NCBI GenBank assembly: GCA_964631865.1
Contig: CAZWAK010000008.1
Span: 23,066-87,065, forward strand
Origin: JAFDVL01 sp964631865
GTDB taxonomy: Bacteria; Acidobacteriota; Blastocatellia; RBC074
Reading direction: 5' to 3'
Length of the DNA stretch: 64,000 nt
A program made the position numbers and the translations under genes. The notes under the pieces were generated by a model. That model saw nothing but the letters and a program-made list of their open reading frames with translations. It did not search any database and was not told where the DNA came from. Below are positions 42,721 to 50,517 of this stretch, piece by piece. How positions within the stretch are numbered: position 1 is the first letter of the stretch; the number at the start of each line of letters is the position of its first letter.

Positions 42721-44142
42721 CTATGCAATCTCTGCCGCTTTATATCTTTGGTTCTCTAACCCCACCAACTTATTCAGCCCATTAAAGGCCGCCGCTTTAT
42801 AACATTCCGCCAACGTCGGGTAATTGAAGACCGTGTTGATGAAATAGTCCACCGTACCTTTGAGCGTAAACACGGCTTGCCCAATGTGCAACAGTTCCGA
42901 TGCGCCTTCGCCGATGATGTGGACGCCTAAAATCTCGCGCGTTTCGCGGTGAAAGATCAGCTTCAAACGTCCGGTCGTATCGCCGCGAATCTGGCCGCGC
43001 GCGATTTCCCGATAGTACGCTACGCCGACTTCGTACGGCACATCTTCGTCGGTCAATTGCTCCTCGGTTTTGCCGACGAAGGAGATTTCGGGGATCGTGT
43101 AAATGCCGTAGGGATAGGTGCCGGGGTCAGATTTGGCGGGCACATTGAACGCATAACAAGCGGCCATTCTTCCCTGCTCCATCGAAACCGACGCCAGACT
43201 CGGAAAGCCGATGACATCGCCGACGGCAAAGATGTGGCGCTGCGCGGTGCGATACTCGTCATCCACTTGAATGCGTCCGCGCGCATCGGCGCTTAGTCCA
43301 GCGGCTTCCAAATGCAAACCATCTACGTTGCCCTGTCGTCCAATCGAATACAGCAACGCATCGCCCGCGATTTTCTTTTTGCTTTCGAGGTTGGCAATGA
43401 CGCCGCCTTCGGGGGTTTCTTCGACGCTCACGACTTCTTCGCCCAAGCGCATCGTGACGCGCCGGTCTCGCAAGTGATAGGACAAGGCTTCGATGATTTC
43501 GCTGTCGGCAAATTCGAGCAGACGCGGGCGCTTTTCAATCAAAATCACGCGCACGCCGAGCGCCGCAAACATCGAAGCGTATTCCGTGCCGATGACGCCG
43601 CCGCCTACGACAATCAATGTTTTCGGGATTTGTTCGAGCTGAAACACCTGATCGCTGTTGATGATCGTGCGATTGTTGATCGGCACGGTCGCCGACGCTG
43701 CCGGGCGCGTTCCCGTCGCGATGACGATGTTGTCGCCTTCGATTTCGGCTGTGCCGCGCGAGCCTTGAATGCGGATGCGATGCGCATCCATAAAACTCGC
43801 TGCGCCGTAATGCAAATCAATGCCGTTGCGGCTGACCTGATTCTGCGTCACGTCACATTCGGTGCGAATCACGTGTTGCACACGAAACGACAAATCTTCC
43901 ATCGTGATTTTGTCTTTCACGCGGTAGTTCATGCCATAGACGTTTTGGTACTGATAGCCCGACAAGTGCATCACGGCTTCGCGCATCGTTTTGCTCGGAA
44001 TCGTGCCCGTGTTGATGCAGGCACCGCCGACGACTTCTTTCTTTTCGATGACCGCGACACGCTTGCCGAGTTTTGCGCCTTGAATAGCGGCCCGCTGGCC
44101 GCCGGGGCCAGACCCAATGACAATTAGATCGTATGTTTGCAT
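42721..44142 (-). CDS. sthA: soluble pyridine nucleotide transhydrogenase
   Basis: 473 residues. Flavoprotein disulfide-reductase fold: the FAD motif GSGPGGQRAAIQGAKLGKRVAVIEK at the N-terminus, NAD(P) motif VVGGGVIGTEYASMFAALGVRVILIEKRPRLL in the middle, and IFAVGDVIGFPSLASVSMEQGR. The redox-active CxxxxC is absent, replaced by GGACINTGTIPSKT, the diagnostic SthA version, so it is not a lipoamide or mercuric reductase. It passes hydride between NADH and NADPH in the cytosol. No strong Shine-Dalgarno is seen. It stands alone. Confidence 0.93.
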   Translation of the reverse strand: MQTYDLIVIGSGPGGQRAAIQGAKLGKRVAVIEKKEVVGGACINTGTIPSKTMREAVMHLSGYQYQNVYGMNYRVKDKITMEDLSFRVQHVIRTECDVTQNQVSRNGIDLHYGAASFMDAHRIRIQGSRGTAEIEGDNIVIATGTRPAASATVPINNRTIINSDQVFQLEQIPKTLIVVGGGVIGTEYASMFAALGVRVILIEKRPRLLEFADSEIIEALSYHLRDRRVTMRLGEEVVSVEETPEGGVIANLESKKKIAGDALLYSIGRQGNVDGLHLEAAGLSADARGRIQVDDEYRTAQRHIFAVGDVIGFPSLASVSMEQGRMAACYAFNVPAKSDPGTYPYGIYTIPEISFVGKTEEQLTDEDVPYEVGVAYYREIARGQIRGDTTGRLKLIFHRETREILGVHIIGEGASELLHIGQAVFTLKGTVDYFINTVFNYPTLAECYKAAAFNGLNKLVGLENQRYKAAEIA

Positions 44143-44279
44143 AAGCGAAGCAGGAGTTGCTTTGGGAACTGTTCGAGGAGTGTGAAGCGAAGGCCGCGCG
44201 CATATTGGCGAAATTCCGCCGTGAAGTCAACACGCAATTTTTGTCACAATGCTGCGATGGAATTGTGGCTGGGCTGTGG

Positions 44280-44813
44280 CTACGAGGGTTTCCTGGTGCG
44301 GAAGATTTCGCTGAGACGGCAACGGAAGCCGGGGAACAGGTCTTCGCTGACCAATTCCATGTCGTCTTGAAAAACCGTGACATCAAAGGGTGAGCGATAC
44401 ACCCAGATGGCATTTTGTTCAGGAATCACGAGCCAAACCTGCTTGACGCCAGAGTCCAGATATTCATCAACCTTGCCGGTGACTTTTACAAAAACATCAT
44501 TTGGAGAGACGACTTCAACGGCTAGCGCCGGAGAAAATTCCCACCTTCCAATTGGCTCCCCGTCCGCAGGAATTTGATCGTTGGGGACAAAGGCGAGATC
44601 AGGCAGGCGCTGATTCTGACCAACAATAAACGTGGTGTCGGGGCTATAGATTTCTCCCAAATTATGCTCCTGAACATAATTCACTAGCTTTGCGCCGAGC
44701 CGCATAACGACGCCGCCATGAAGTGCGCCAGCCATAGGTTTTTCCTCCGGGATGCCGTTGACGATTTCGTATTCTTTTTCGGGATCAAGCGTTACATCCA
44801 AAGTTGCCTGCAT
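44280..44813 (-). CDS. Uma2-family (DUF820) restriction-endonuclease-fold protein
   Basis: 177 residues from ATG 44813 (MQATLDVTLDPEKEYEIVNGIPEEKPMAG) with AAGGAG 7 bases upstream; the longer frame to 45056 is not supported. Core: DTTFIVGQNQRLPDLAFVPNDQIPA, LAVEVVSPNDVFVKVTGKVDEYLDSGVKQVWLVIPEQNAIWVYRSP, carrying the D, E and K of the PD-(D/E)xK fold. It ends FRCRLSEIFRTRKPS. The frameshifted paralogue at 38909-39441 shares this sequence and the upstream ribosome-site region, so one derives from the other by duplication. Function unknown, often linked to mobile or defence-like contexts. Confidence 0.9.
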   Translation of the reverse strand: MQATLDVTLDPEKEYEIVNGIPEEKPMAGALHGGVVMRLGAKLVNYVQEHNLGEIYSPDTTFIVGQNQRLPDLAFVPNDQIPADGEPIGRWEFSPALAVEVVSPNDVFVKVTGKVDEYLDSGVKQVWLVIPEQNAIWVYRSPFDVTVFQDDMELVSEDLFPGFRCRLSEIFRTRKPS

Positions 44814-44886
44814 GGTACGACTCCTTGTCTTGCGATCTAATCGGAAGGCATTGTACTCAGTGTGGTCGGCTTCGGCAAGAAACGGT

Positions 44887-46377
44887 TCAGGGCTGGACAA
44901 AGCGCGCTTCGATCTCGGCATAACGCGCGGCGGCGGCTTGCCACGCGGCGGAAGTTTGTGGCTCGAAGCGGCGCAATTGCAGCTTGGCCGCCATGTGTTG
45001 GCGTGCCGCGGACAAGCTGGCAAAGCGGCCTGCCGCAATCGCCTGCACCGACACATTGCCGATGACGGTCGCTTCGACGGGGCCGGCCAACACGGGCTTG
45101 CCGGTGGCGTTTGCGGTGGCTTGATTGAGGTAATCGTTTTGCGAACCGCCGCCGACGATTTGCACGCCTGCGATGGTGGTTGCGGTCAAGGCTTCAATCG
45201 TGCGAATGACGGAGGCATAGCGCAGCGCCAGCGCATCCAGCACGGACTTGGCGACGGCAGCGGGTTCGTTGCTGAGTTGTTGTTTCGTTTCGGCAACCTG
45301 TTCCTGAATCGCGGCAAGCATGCTCGGCGGGTTGAAAAAGCGAATGTCATCGGGGTACAGCAACGCCGGAAAATCCGTGCGCGCGGCGACATCACGCAGC
45401 AATACGTCGTAATCAACCCTCAGCCCTTGCGCCTGCCATTCTTTGCGGCACGATTCCAGCACCCACAAGCCCATCACATTTTTCAGAAACCGAATCGTGC
45501 CGAATGCGCCGCCTTCGTTGGTGAAGTTTTGCTGCGCGGTCGCGTCGTTGATGAGCGCGTCGTTCAATTCCACACCGACCAGCGACCAAGTGCCGGAAGA
45601 AATGTACGCCCAACCGGATTGCAACGGCGTTCCGGCGACGGCGCTGCCCGTGTCGTGTGTGGCGGGCGCGACAACTTTGACTTCCGGCAAACCCGTTGCT
45701 TGTGCGAGGTTGGGTCGCAACGTCCCGACTTCTGTTCCGGCGTCAATGATGTCCGTGAACAAATGGCGCGGGAAGTGGAAGCGGGCAATCAACTCTTCAT
45801 CCCACGTGCGCTTCTCTGCATTCACAAGCTGCATCGTCGTTGCGTTCGTGTATTCGGTGACAGCCTTGCCTGTGAGCCAGAAGTTGATGAGGTCGGGCAT
45901 CAGCAAGAGCTTGTCTGCATTGACCGCAATGCCTTCCTGCTCGTGCGCATAGAGCTGAAACAACGTGTTGATATTGAGGAATTGAATGCCGGTGCGCGCA
46001 TAAATTTCGGCTTGTGGCACAACGGCGTAGGCTCTCTCCATCACGTCAATGGTGCGCAAGTCGCGGTATGAAATTGGGTCTTCGACAAGGTTGCCGTCCG
46101 CATCGAGCAAACCGTAATCAATGCCCCAACTATCTACGCCGATGCTGTGAATCGGGCGCTTGAGCGTGTTGGCACGAGTCGCAGCGGCGGCCAAGCCCGC
46201 TTGAATTTCAGCGAAGATATGCGGAATGTCCCAGCGCAGATGCCCGTCCAATTGGCGTGGCGGATAGTGAAAGCGACGCACCTCTTCCAGCAAAAACTCA
46301 TCGGGCGAAACGCCCGCCAAAAACACACGCCCGCTGCCTGCGCCGAGATCAATGGCGATGTAAAGGGAGTGATTCAT
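44887..46377 (-). CDS. rhaB: rhamnulokinase
   Basis: 496 residues from ATG 46377 (MNHSLYIAIDLGAGSGRVFLAG); the longer frame runs through a heptamer-repeat arm. FGGY carbohydrate kinase: phosphate-binding DLGAGSGRV, then GVDSWGIDYGLLDADG, THDTGSAVAGTP, ISSGTWSLVGVEL and the C-terminal ATP-site VGGGSQNDYLNQATANATGKPVLAGPVEATVIGNVSVQ. It phosphorylates L-rhamnulose to rhamnulose-1-phosphate. It is the third gene of the rha operon after rhaI (gap filled by a heptamer hairpin). Confidence 0.95.
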   Translation of the reverse strand: MNHSLYIAIDLGAGSGRVFLAGVSPDEFLLEEVRRFHYPPRQLDGHLRWDIPHIFAEIQAGLAAAATRANTLKRPIHSIGVDSWGIDYGLLDADGNLVEDPISYRDLRTIDVMERAYAVVPQAEIYARTGIQFLNINTLFQLYAHEQEGIAVNADKLLLMPDLINFWLTGKAVTEYTNATTMQLVNAEKRTWDEELIARFHFPRHLFTDIIDAGTEVGTLRPNLAQATGLPEVKVVAPATHDTGSAVAGTPLQSGWAYISSGTWSLVGVELNDALINDATAQQNFTNEGGAFGTIRFLKNVMGLWVLESCRKEWQAQGLRVDYDVLLRDVAARTDFPALLYPDDIRFFNPPSMLAAIQEQVAETKQQLSNEPAAVAKSVLDALALRYASVIRTIEALTATTIAGVQIVGGGSQNDYLNQATANATGKPVLAGPVEATVIGNVSVQAIAAGRFASLSAARQHMAAKLQLRRFEPQTSAAWQAAAARYAEIEARFVQP

Positions 46378-46380
46378 AAT

Positions 46381-46452
46381 GGGGAGTGCGGAGTGCGGAG
46401 TGCGGAGTGGAAGCCATACGACTCCGCATTCCGCATTCCACACTCCGCATTC
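46381..46452. repeat. hairpin with heptamer arms (GAGTGCG type)
   Basis: Left arm GAGTGCG x3-GAGTGG; right arm is the reverse complement of GAATGCG-GAGTGTG-GAATGCG-GAATGCG-GAGT, loop about 12 nt. It fills the 73-bp gap between rhaI and rhaB and reaches the rhaI stop codon, so it could affect how much of the transcript reaches rhaB (inference). Confidence 0.85.
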
Positions 46453-47749
46453 AAACGATTCCCGCCGACACGCCCAACGACGCCGGACGTTCTTCGGCTT
46501 TGTGTTGGCGGTAGCGGCTGGCGCGATACACGGCTAGCGGATCAATCGCCCCGCCCGCGCGATGCCGTGCCATCGCAATGATCGGTGCAACGTCGGTCGT
46601 GAACGCTTGCTTCAAGGTTTGCAGCGCCGTCATCGCATCGCAATTCGTTTGCGCTTCCGCGAGCGCCGCACGATCCACGAGATGCGCTTGCACATACGCG
46701 CGCTGCAACTCGACCGCGCTCAGCATCAGCGATTCAATTGGGTCGGTGACGTTGTGCGATTGGTCGAGCATGTACGCGGGGTTGAAGTCGGGCGTGCCGT
46801 CGGTTTCGGCGTCTACGAGTTCGTTGAAGATCAGGAACAACTGAAACGGCTTGATCGAACCGGCGTCCAAATCGTCGTCGCCATACTTGCTGTCGTTGAA
46901 GTGGAAGCCGCCGAGTTTGCCCGCTTGAATCAGGCGCGCGACGATCATTTCAATATTCACGTTCGGCGCATGATGACCCAAATCCACCAAGCATTTTGCT
47001 TTTGGCCCCAATTGCGTCGCGCAAAAATAGCTCGTCCCCCAATCATTGATGACGGTCGAATAAAACGCGGGTTCATACATCTTGTGTTCCATAAACACGC
47101 GCCAATCGTCGGGTACGGCTTTGTAAATCTCGCGCATGCTTTCCAAGTAACGTTCGAGCGTTTTGCGAAAATGTTGTTGTCCCGCGAAGTTGCCACCATC
47201 GCCAATCCACACGGTGTGCGCTTTGGAACCAAGCGTTTTGCCAATCTCGATACATTCAATGTTATGTTCGACAGCTTGCGCGCGCACCGCCGCATCGGGA
47301 TGCGTGAGGCTGCCGAATTTGTACGACAGCTTTTGTCCCGGCTGATCCTGAAACGTGTTTGAGTTCATCGCATCGAACGTTAAGCCGCGCTCGCTCGCAA
47401 ATGCTTTCAGCGTTGCTGCATTGTCCGGCTTGTCCCACGGAATATGCAACGAAACGGCAGAAGTTGCGCGCACGAGCTTGTTGATCGTGGCGCAATCTTC
47501 GAGCTTTTCATAAATGCCACGCGGTTCGCCGATGCCGGGAAACCGGGCAAAGCGTGTGCCGCCCGTGCCCACGCCCCACGAAGGCACGGCAACCTGAAAG
47601 GCTTGCGCTTTCGCGGTGAGGTCTTCGATGTTGACACCGCGTCGTTGCAGTTGTTTGCCGAGATGGTCGTAATCTTCTTCCAGCCAGGCTTCGGCTTGTT
47701 GATTTTGTTCGGCAATGAAATTGTCGTTAATAGTAAACGTAGAACTCAT
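46451..47749 (-). CDS. rhaI: L-rhamnose isomerase (RhaI type)
   Basis: 432 residues. TIM-barrel xylose-isomerase-like enzyme of the rhamnose catabolism isomerase group: VAVPSWGVGTGGTRFARFPGIGEPRGIYEKLEDCATINKL, HTVWIGDGGNFAGQQHFRKTLERYLESM, MEHKMYEPAFYSTVINDWGTSY, CLVDLGHHAPNVNIEMIVARL and GGFHFNDSKYGDDDLDAGSIKPFQLFLIF, which carry the metal-binding Glu/Asp/His. It converts L-rhamnose to L-rhamnulose. It lies between the aldolase-dehydrogenase gene and the kinase gene, same strand. Confidence 0.95.
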   Translation of the reverse strand: MSSTFTINDNFIAEQNQQAEAWLEEDYDHLGKQLQRRGVNIEDLTAKAQAFQVAVPSWGVGTGGTRFARFPGIGEPRGIYEKLEDCATINKLVRATSAVSLHIPWDKPDNAATLKAFASERGLTFDAMNSNTFQDQPGQKLSYKFGSLTHPDAAVRAQAVEHNIECIEIGKTLGSKAHTVWIGDGGNFAGQQHFRKTLERYLESMREIYKAVPDDWRVFMEHKMYEPAFYSTVINDWGTSYFCATQLGPKAKCLVDLGHHAPNVNIEMIVARLIQAGKLGGFHFNDSKYGDDDLDAGSIKPFQLFLIFNELVDAETDGTPDFNPAYMLDQSHNVTDPIESLMLSAVELQRAYVQAHLVDRAALAEAQTNCDAMTALQTLKQAFTTDVAPIIAMARHRAGGAIDPLAVYRASRYRQHKAEERPASLGVSAGIV

Positions 47750-47790
47750 GTTGCTGATACTTTCCGTAAGAAAGATGCAACTGGTAAGCA

Positions 47791-47872
47791 GGCGTCAAGA
47801 GTTCAAGCTTTAGCTTGCCGATAGGGGCTTCGTACCGCACGGAAACAAGCTAAAGCTTGAACTCTTGACGCC
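47791..47872. repeat. perfect 27-bp inverted repeat in the rha operon
   Basis: Arms 47791-47817 and 47846-47872 are exact reverse complements (GGCGTCAAGAGTTCAAGC...), with a 28-nt loop. It lies between rhaD and rhaI. Its arms contain no heptamer array. Confidence 0.9.
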
Positions 47873-47894
47873 TCCCCTCCCGTCACACCGTTGA

Positions 47895-50084
47895 TTATCG
47901 TAAAAAGCCGTCTTGCAAACCACCATCCACCGGAATCACATGTCCGGTCGTTTTCGCCAGGCGTTGCGACACCAGCAGGAAAATCGCTTCGGCCTGATCT
48001 TCCGGTTCAATCGCGGTTTGCGTGAGCGTGCGTTTGGCGTAGAAGTTCGCCAACTTGCCGCGCAGCGTTTCGGTGTCTTCGTCTTCGCTAAATTCAATCG
48101 CATATTTCGCCAGCGATGCGATCACACGATCACGCGGGAACATCGTGCTGCCTTTGACGACCGTTGCAGGCGCGACGGCATTCACGCGCACAAGCGGCGA
48201 TAACTCAATCGCCAATTCACGCACGAGATGATTCGCAGCGGCTTTGCTCGTGTCGTACGCGAGGCTGCCTTTCTTTGCGACGACAGCGTTGGCGCTCGTT
48301 GTCAGCACAACGTTGCCGGGCAAGCCTTGTCGCTGGAAAAGCTTGTTCGCTTCGTTGGCGACGATGTACGCGCCCGTGACATTGATCGCAAAGGTTTTGT
48401 CCCACAAACGGTCTTCGATGTAGCCCGTTTTGTCGGGCGGCACGAAGATGCCTGCGGTCACGACGACGGCATCAATTCCTCCATAAGCCAACAACGCATC
48501 GGCGAACATCTTTTGCACGCTGGCGCGATCCGTGATGTTGCACGCGAGGCCGATGGCTGGGCCGCAATTGCTCAGCCCCGTACCCGCCACGCCAATGCCT
48601 GCGCCGTATTTGGCGATGATTTCGTTCGCGGTTTCGTTCGCGGCATTTTCGTCGAGATCAACGCAAACAATGTGTGCACCTTCTTTCACCAAACGATGCG
48701 CCGTCGCTTTGCCAATGCCTGCGCCTGCGCCGATGACAACGTGGACTTGGCGATCCAATTCTTTTTCGGGCGGCATCCGGCGCAGCTTGGCTTCTTCGAG
48801 CAGCCAGTATTCGATGTCGAACGCTTCCTGCTCGTCCATCGCTTCGTACTTATCAATCGCTTCTGCGCCGCGCATCACTTCAATCGCGCAGTTATAGAAT
48901 TCGCCCGTCACGCGCGATTCGGATTTGTTCTTGCCCCACGCGATCATCCCAATTCCGGGAAGCAAAACGACCGTTGGATTGGCGTCGCGCATCGCGGGCG
49001 AATCGGGATGTTTGCAGCGTTCGTAATATGCTGCGTAGTCTTTGCGATATTGGACAAGGCCATCCACGATCAATGTTTTCAGGCTTTCCAAATCGCCGCT
49101 CGCCGGATTCCAATTCACAAAAAACGGTTTGATCTTCGTGCGCAGGAAGTGGTCGGGACATGACGTGCCAAGCTCGGCCAGGCGCGGCCCGTCCACGCTG
49201 TTCACAAAGCGCATCATCTTCGCATCGTCCTGAATCGTGGCGACCATGCGCTTGTTTTGTCCAAGCTGACCACGCAGCCAGGGCAACAAATCCGCTAACA
49301 ACCTCTGCCGTTCGGCTTCGGGCAAGGCTTCGTGTTTTTGCCCACCAAAGGTCATCGCGCCTTTGTCTTTCGATTCGATGTAGCGCGCGGCGGTGTCAAT
49401 GATTTCAAGCGCGGTTTCGTAGCAGCTCTTGTCGTTGTTGTCCCACGAACTCATGCCGTGATGGCCGAGCACAACGCCTTTCGCGTGCGGATGATCTTGG
49501 ATGAGTTGTTCGATCTTCAAGCCGATGTCAAAACCCGGTCGCTGCCACGGCACGTACAACACATCGTCGCCGTAGATTTCTTTCGTGAGCCGTTCCTGAT
49601 TGACTGAAGCCGCAATCGCAATGACCGCGTTCGGGTGCAAATGATCCACGTGCTGAAACGGCACGAGCGTGTGCAGCGGCGTATCAATCGAACAGGCGCG
49701 CGGATTCAAATTGAACACGCAATGGCTGTACATCGGGTGCATTGCGTCTTCGATTTCGGTCTTCGCGCCGTTGTTCGGATGGTTCAGATACAGCGGCTTC
49801 ATCGAACGAATTTTGTCGAGATAGAGCGACGCAAAGCCATCGCGCTTGGCGGTGCGCAAATCGCCGCCGGAGCCTTTGATCCACAGCACTTCGACCTGCT
49901 CGCCCGTCAGCGGATCGGTTTCCAGCAGCTTCGACGACGTGTTACCGCCGCCCGTATTCGTCAGCGTCAAATCGTCGCCCAAGCGGTTCGAGCGATAGAC
50001 CAAGCGATCTACGCCTGATAATTTTTCAGCTTCTTCGTCGTTCCAAAGATACTGCACGTATTGATAAGAATCCTGCTTGCTCAT
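47895..50084 (-). CDS. rhaD: bifunctional rhamnulose-1-phosphate aldolase/alcohol dehydrogenase
   Basis: 729 residues; GAGGAC precedes the ATG at 50084. The N-terminal class II aldolase half (about 1-430) has LTNTGGGNTSSK, LWIKGSGGDL, HCVFNLNPRACSIDTPLHTLVPFQHVDHLHPNAVIAIAA (zinc His) and VLGHHGMSSW. The C-terminal SDR half (about 450-729) has VIGAGAGIGKATAHRLVKEGAHIVCVDLD, STSANAVVAKKGSLAYDTSKAAANHLVRELAIEL (Ser, Tyr-x3-Lys) and the end VIPVDGGLQDGFLR. It cleaves rhamnulose-1-phosphate to dihydroxyacetone phosphate and lactaldehyde, and the second half probably oxidises or reduces lactaldehyde. First gene of the minus-strand rha operon. Confidence 0.95.
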   Translation of the reverse strand: MSKQDSYQYVQYLWNDEEAEKLSGVDRLVYRSNRLGDDLTLTNTGGGNTSSKLLETDPLTGEQVEVLWIKGSGGDLRTAKRDGFASLYLDKIRSMKPLYLNHPNNGAKTEIEDAMHPMYSHCVFNLNPRACSIDTPLHTLVPFQHVDHLHPNAVIAIAASVNQERLTKEIYGDDVLYVPWQRPGFDIGLKIEQLIQDHPHAKGVVLGHHGMSSWDNNDKSCYETALEIIDTAARYIESKDKGAMTFGGQKHEALPEAERQRLLADLLPWLRGQLGQNKRMVATIQDDAKMMRFVNSVDGPRLAELGTSCPDHFLRTKIKPFFVNWNPASGDLESLKTLIVDGLVQYRKDYAAYYERCKHPDSPAMRDANPTVVLLPGIGMIAWGKNKSESRVTGEFYNCAIEVMRGAEAIDKYEAMDEQEAFDIEYWLLEEAKLRRMPPEKELDRQVHVVIGAGAGIGKATAHRLVKEGAHIVCVDLDENAANETANEIIAKYGAGIGVAGTGLSNCGPAIGLACNITDRASVQKMFADALLAYGGIDAVVVTAGIFVPPDKTGYIEDRLWDKTFAINVTGAYIVANEANKLFQRQGLPGNVVLTTSANAVVAKKGSLAYDTSKAAANHLVRELAIELSPLVRVNAVAPATVVKGSTMFPRDRVIASLAKYAIEFSEDEDTETLRGKLANFYAKRTLTQTAIEPEDQAEAIFLLVSQRLAKTTGHVIPVDGGLQDGFLR

Positions 50085-50310
50085 TTGTCCTCAAAGTTGG
50101 TAGTGATTGTTGTCCGGCAGAAAATTCTGCGGTGACATCATAAACTCTCAGGCGGTGGTCTGACCAGACGCGCTGGTGTTTATGTAGTCATCATCCGGCG
50201 GCTGAAAGTCCCAGGAGCGAGACACGACAACGCCTTGACGTGGATGTCAGCACGGTCAAGCACTGGGAAATTGCCAGCCATTCTCAATTTGATTTTGGGG
50301 CGATCAGGAT

Positions 50311-50398
50311 TCTTCATTGTTCCTTCTTCCTTCTTCATTGTTTGTCAAGGAAGACTCCGCGAAAACAATGAAGAAGGAAGAGTGAAGAATGAAAAATG
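50311..50398. repeat. hairpin with heptamer arms (CTTCATT type)
   Basis: The left arm 50311-50343 (TTCTTCATTGTTCCTTCTTCCTTCTTCATT) pairs with 50364-50398. The heptamers CATTCTT/CACTCTT/CCTTCTT match those at 6163-6253, showing that one heptamer sequence is reused. It lies in the 433-bp gap 50085-50517, which otherwise shows no gene and could hold the rha operon promoter. Confidence 0.8.
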
Positions 50399-50517
50399 CG
50401 GGCCGCGCCAAATTCTTGGAAGGCAAATACTTTCCAATGGGGAATTATGGGAAATTGCAGTCATCTCCTGTAAAGGCCAGGAATGCAACCCTTTTTGCTT
50501 TTTGATTTGCCTTTTGA

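Noticed and set aside
42721..44142. Annotation as dihydrolipoamide dehydrogenase or mercuric reductase
   Set aside because: The redox CxxxxC motif is missing; CINTGTIPSKT is the transhydrogenase form.
44752..46071. 439-residue plus-strand open frame
   Set aside because: Antisense to rhaB, whose motifs are unambiguous.
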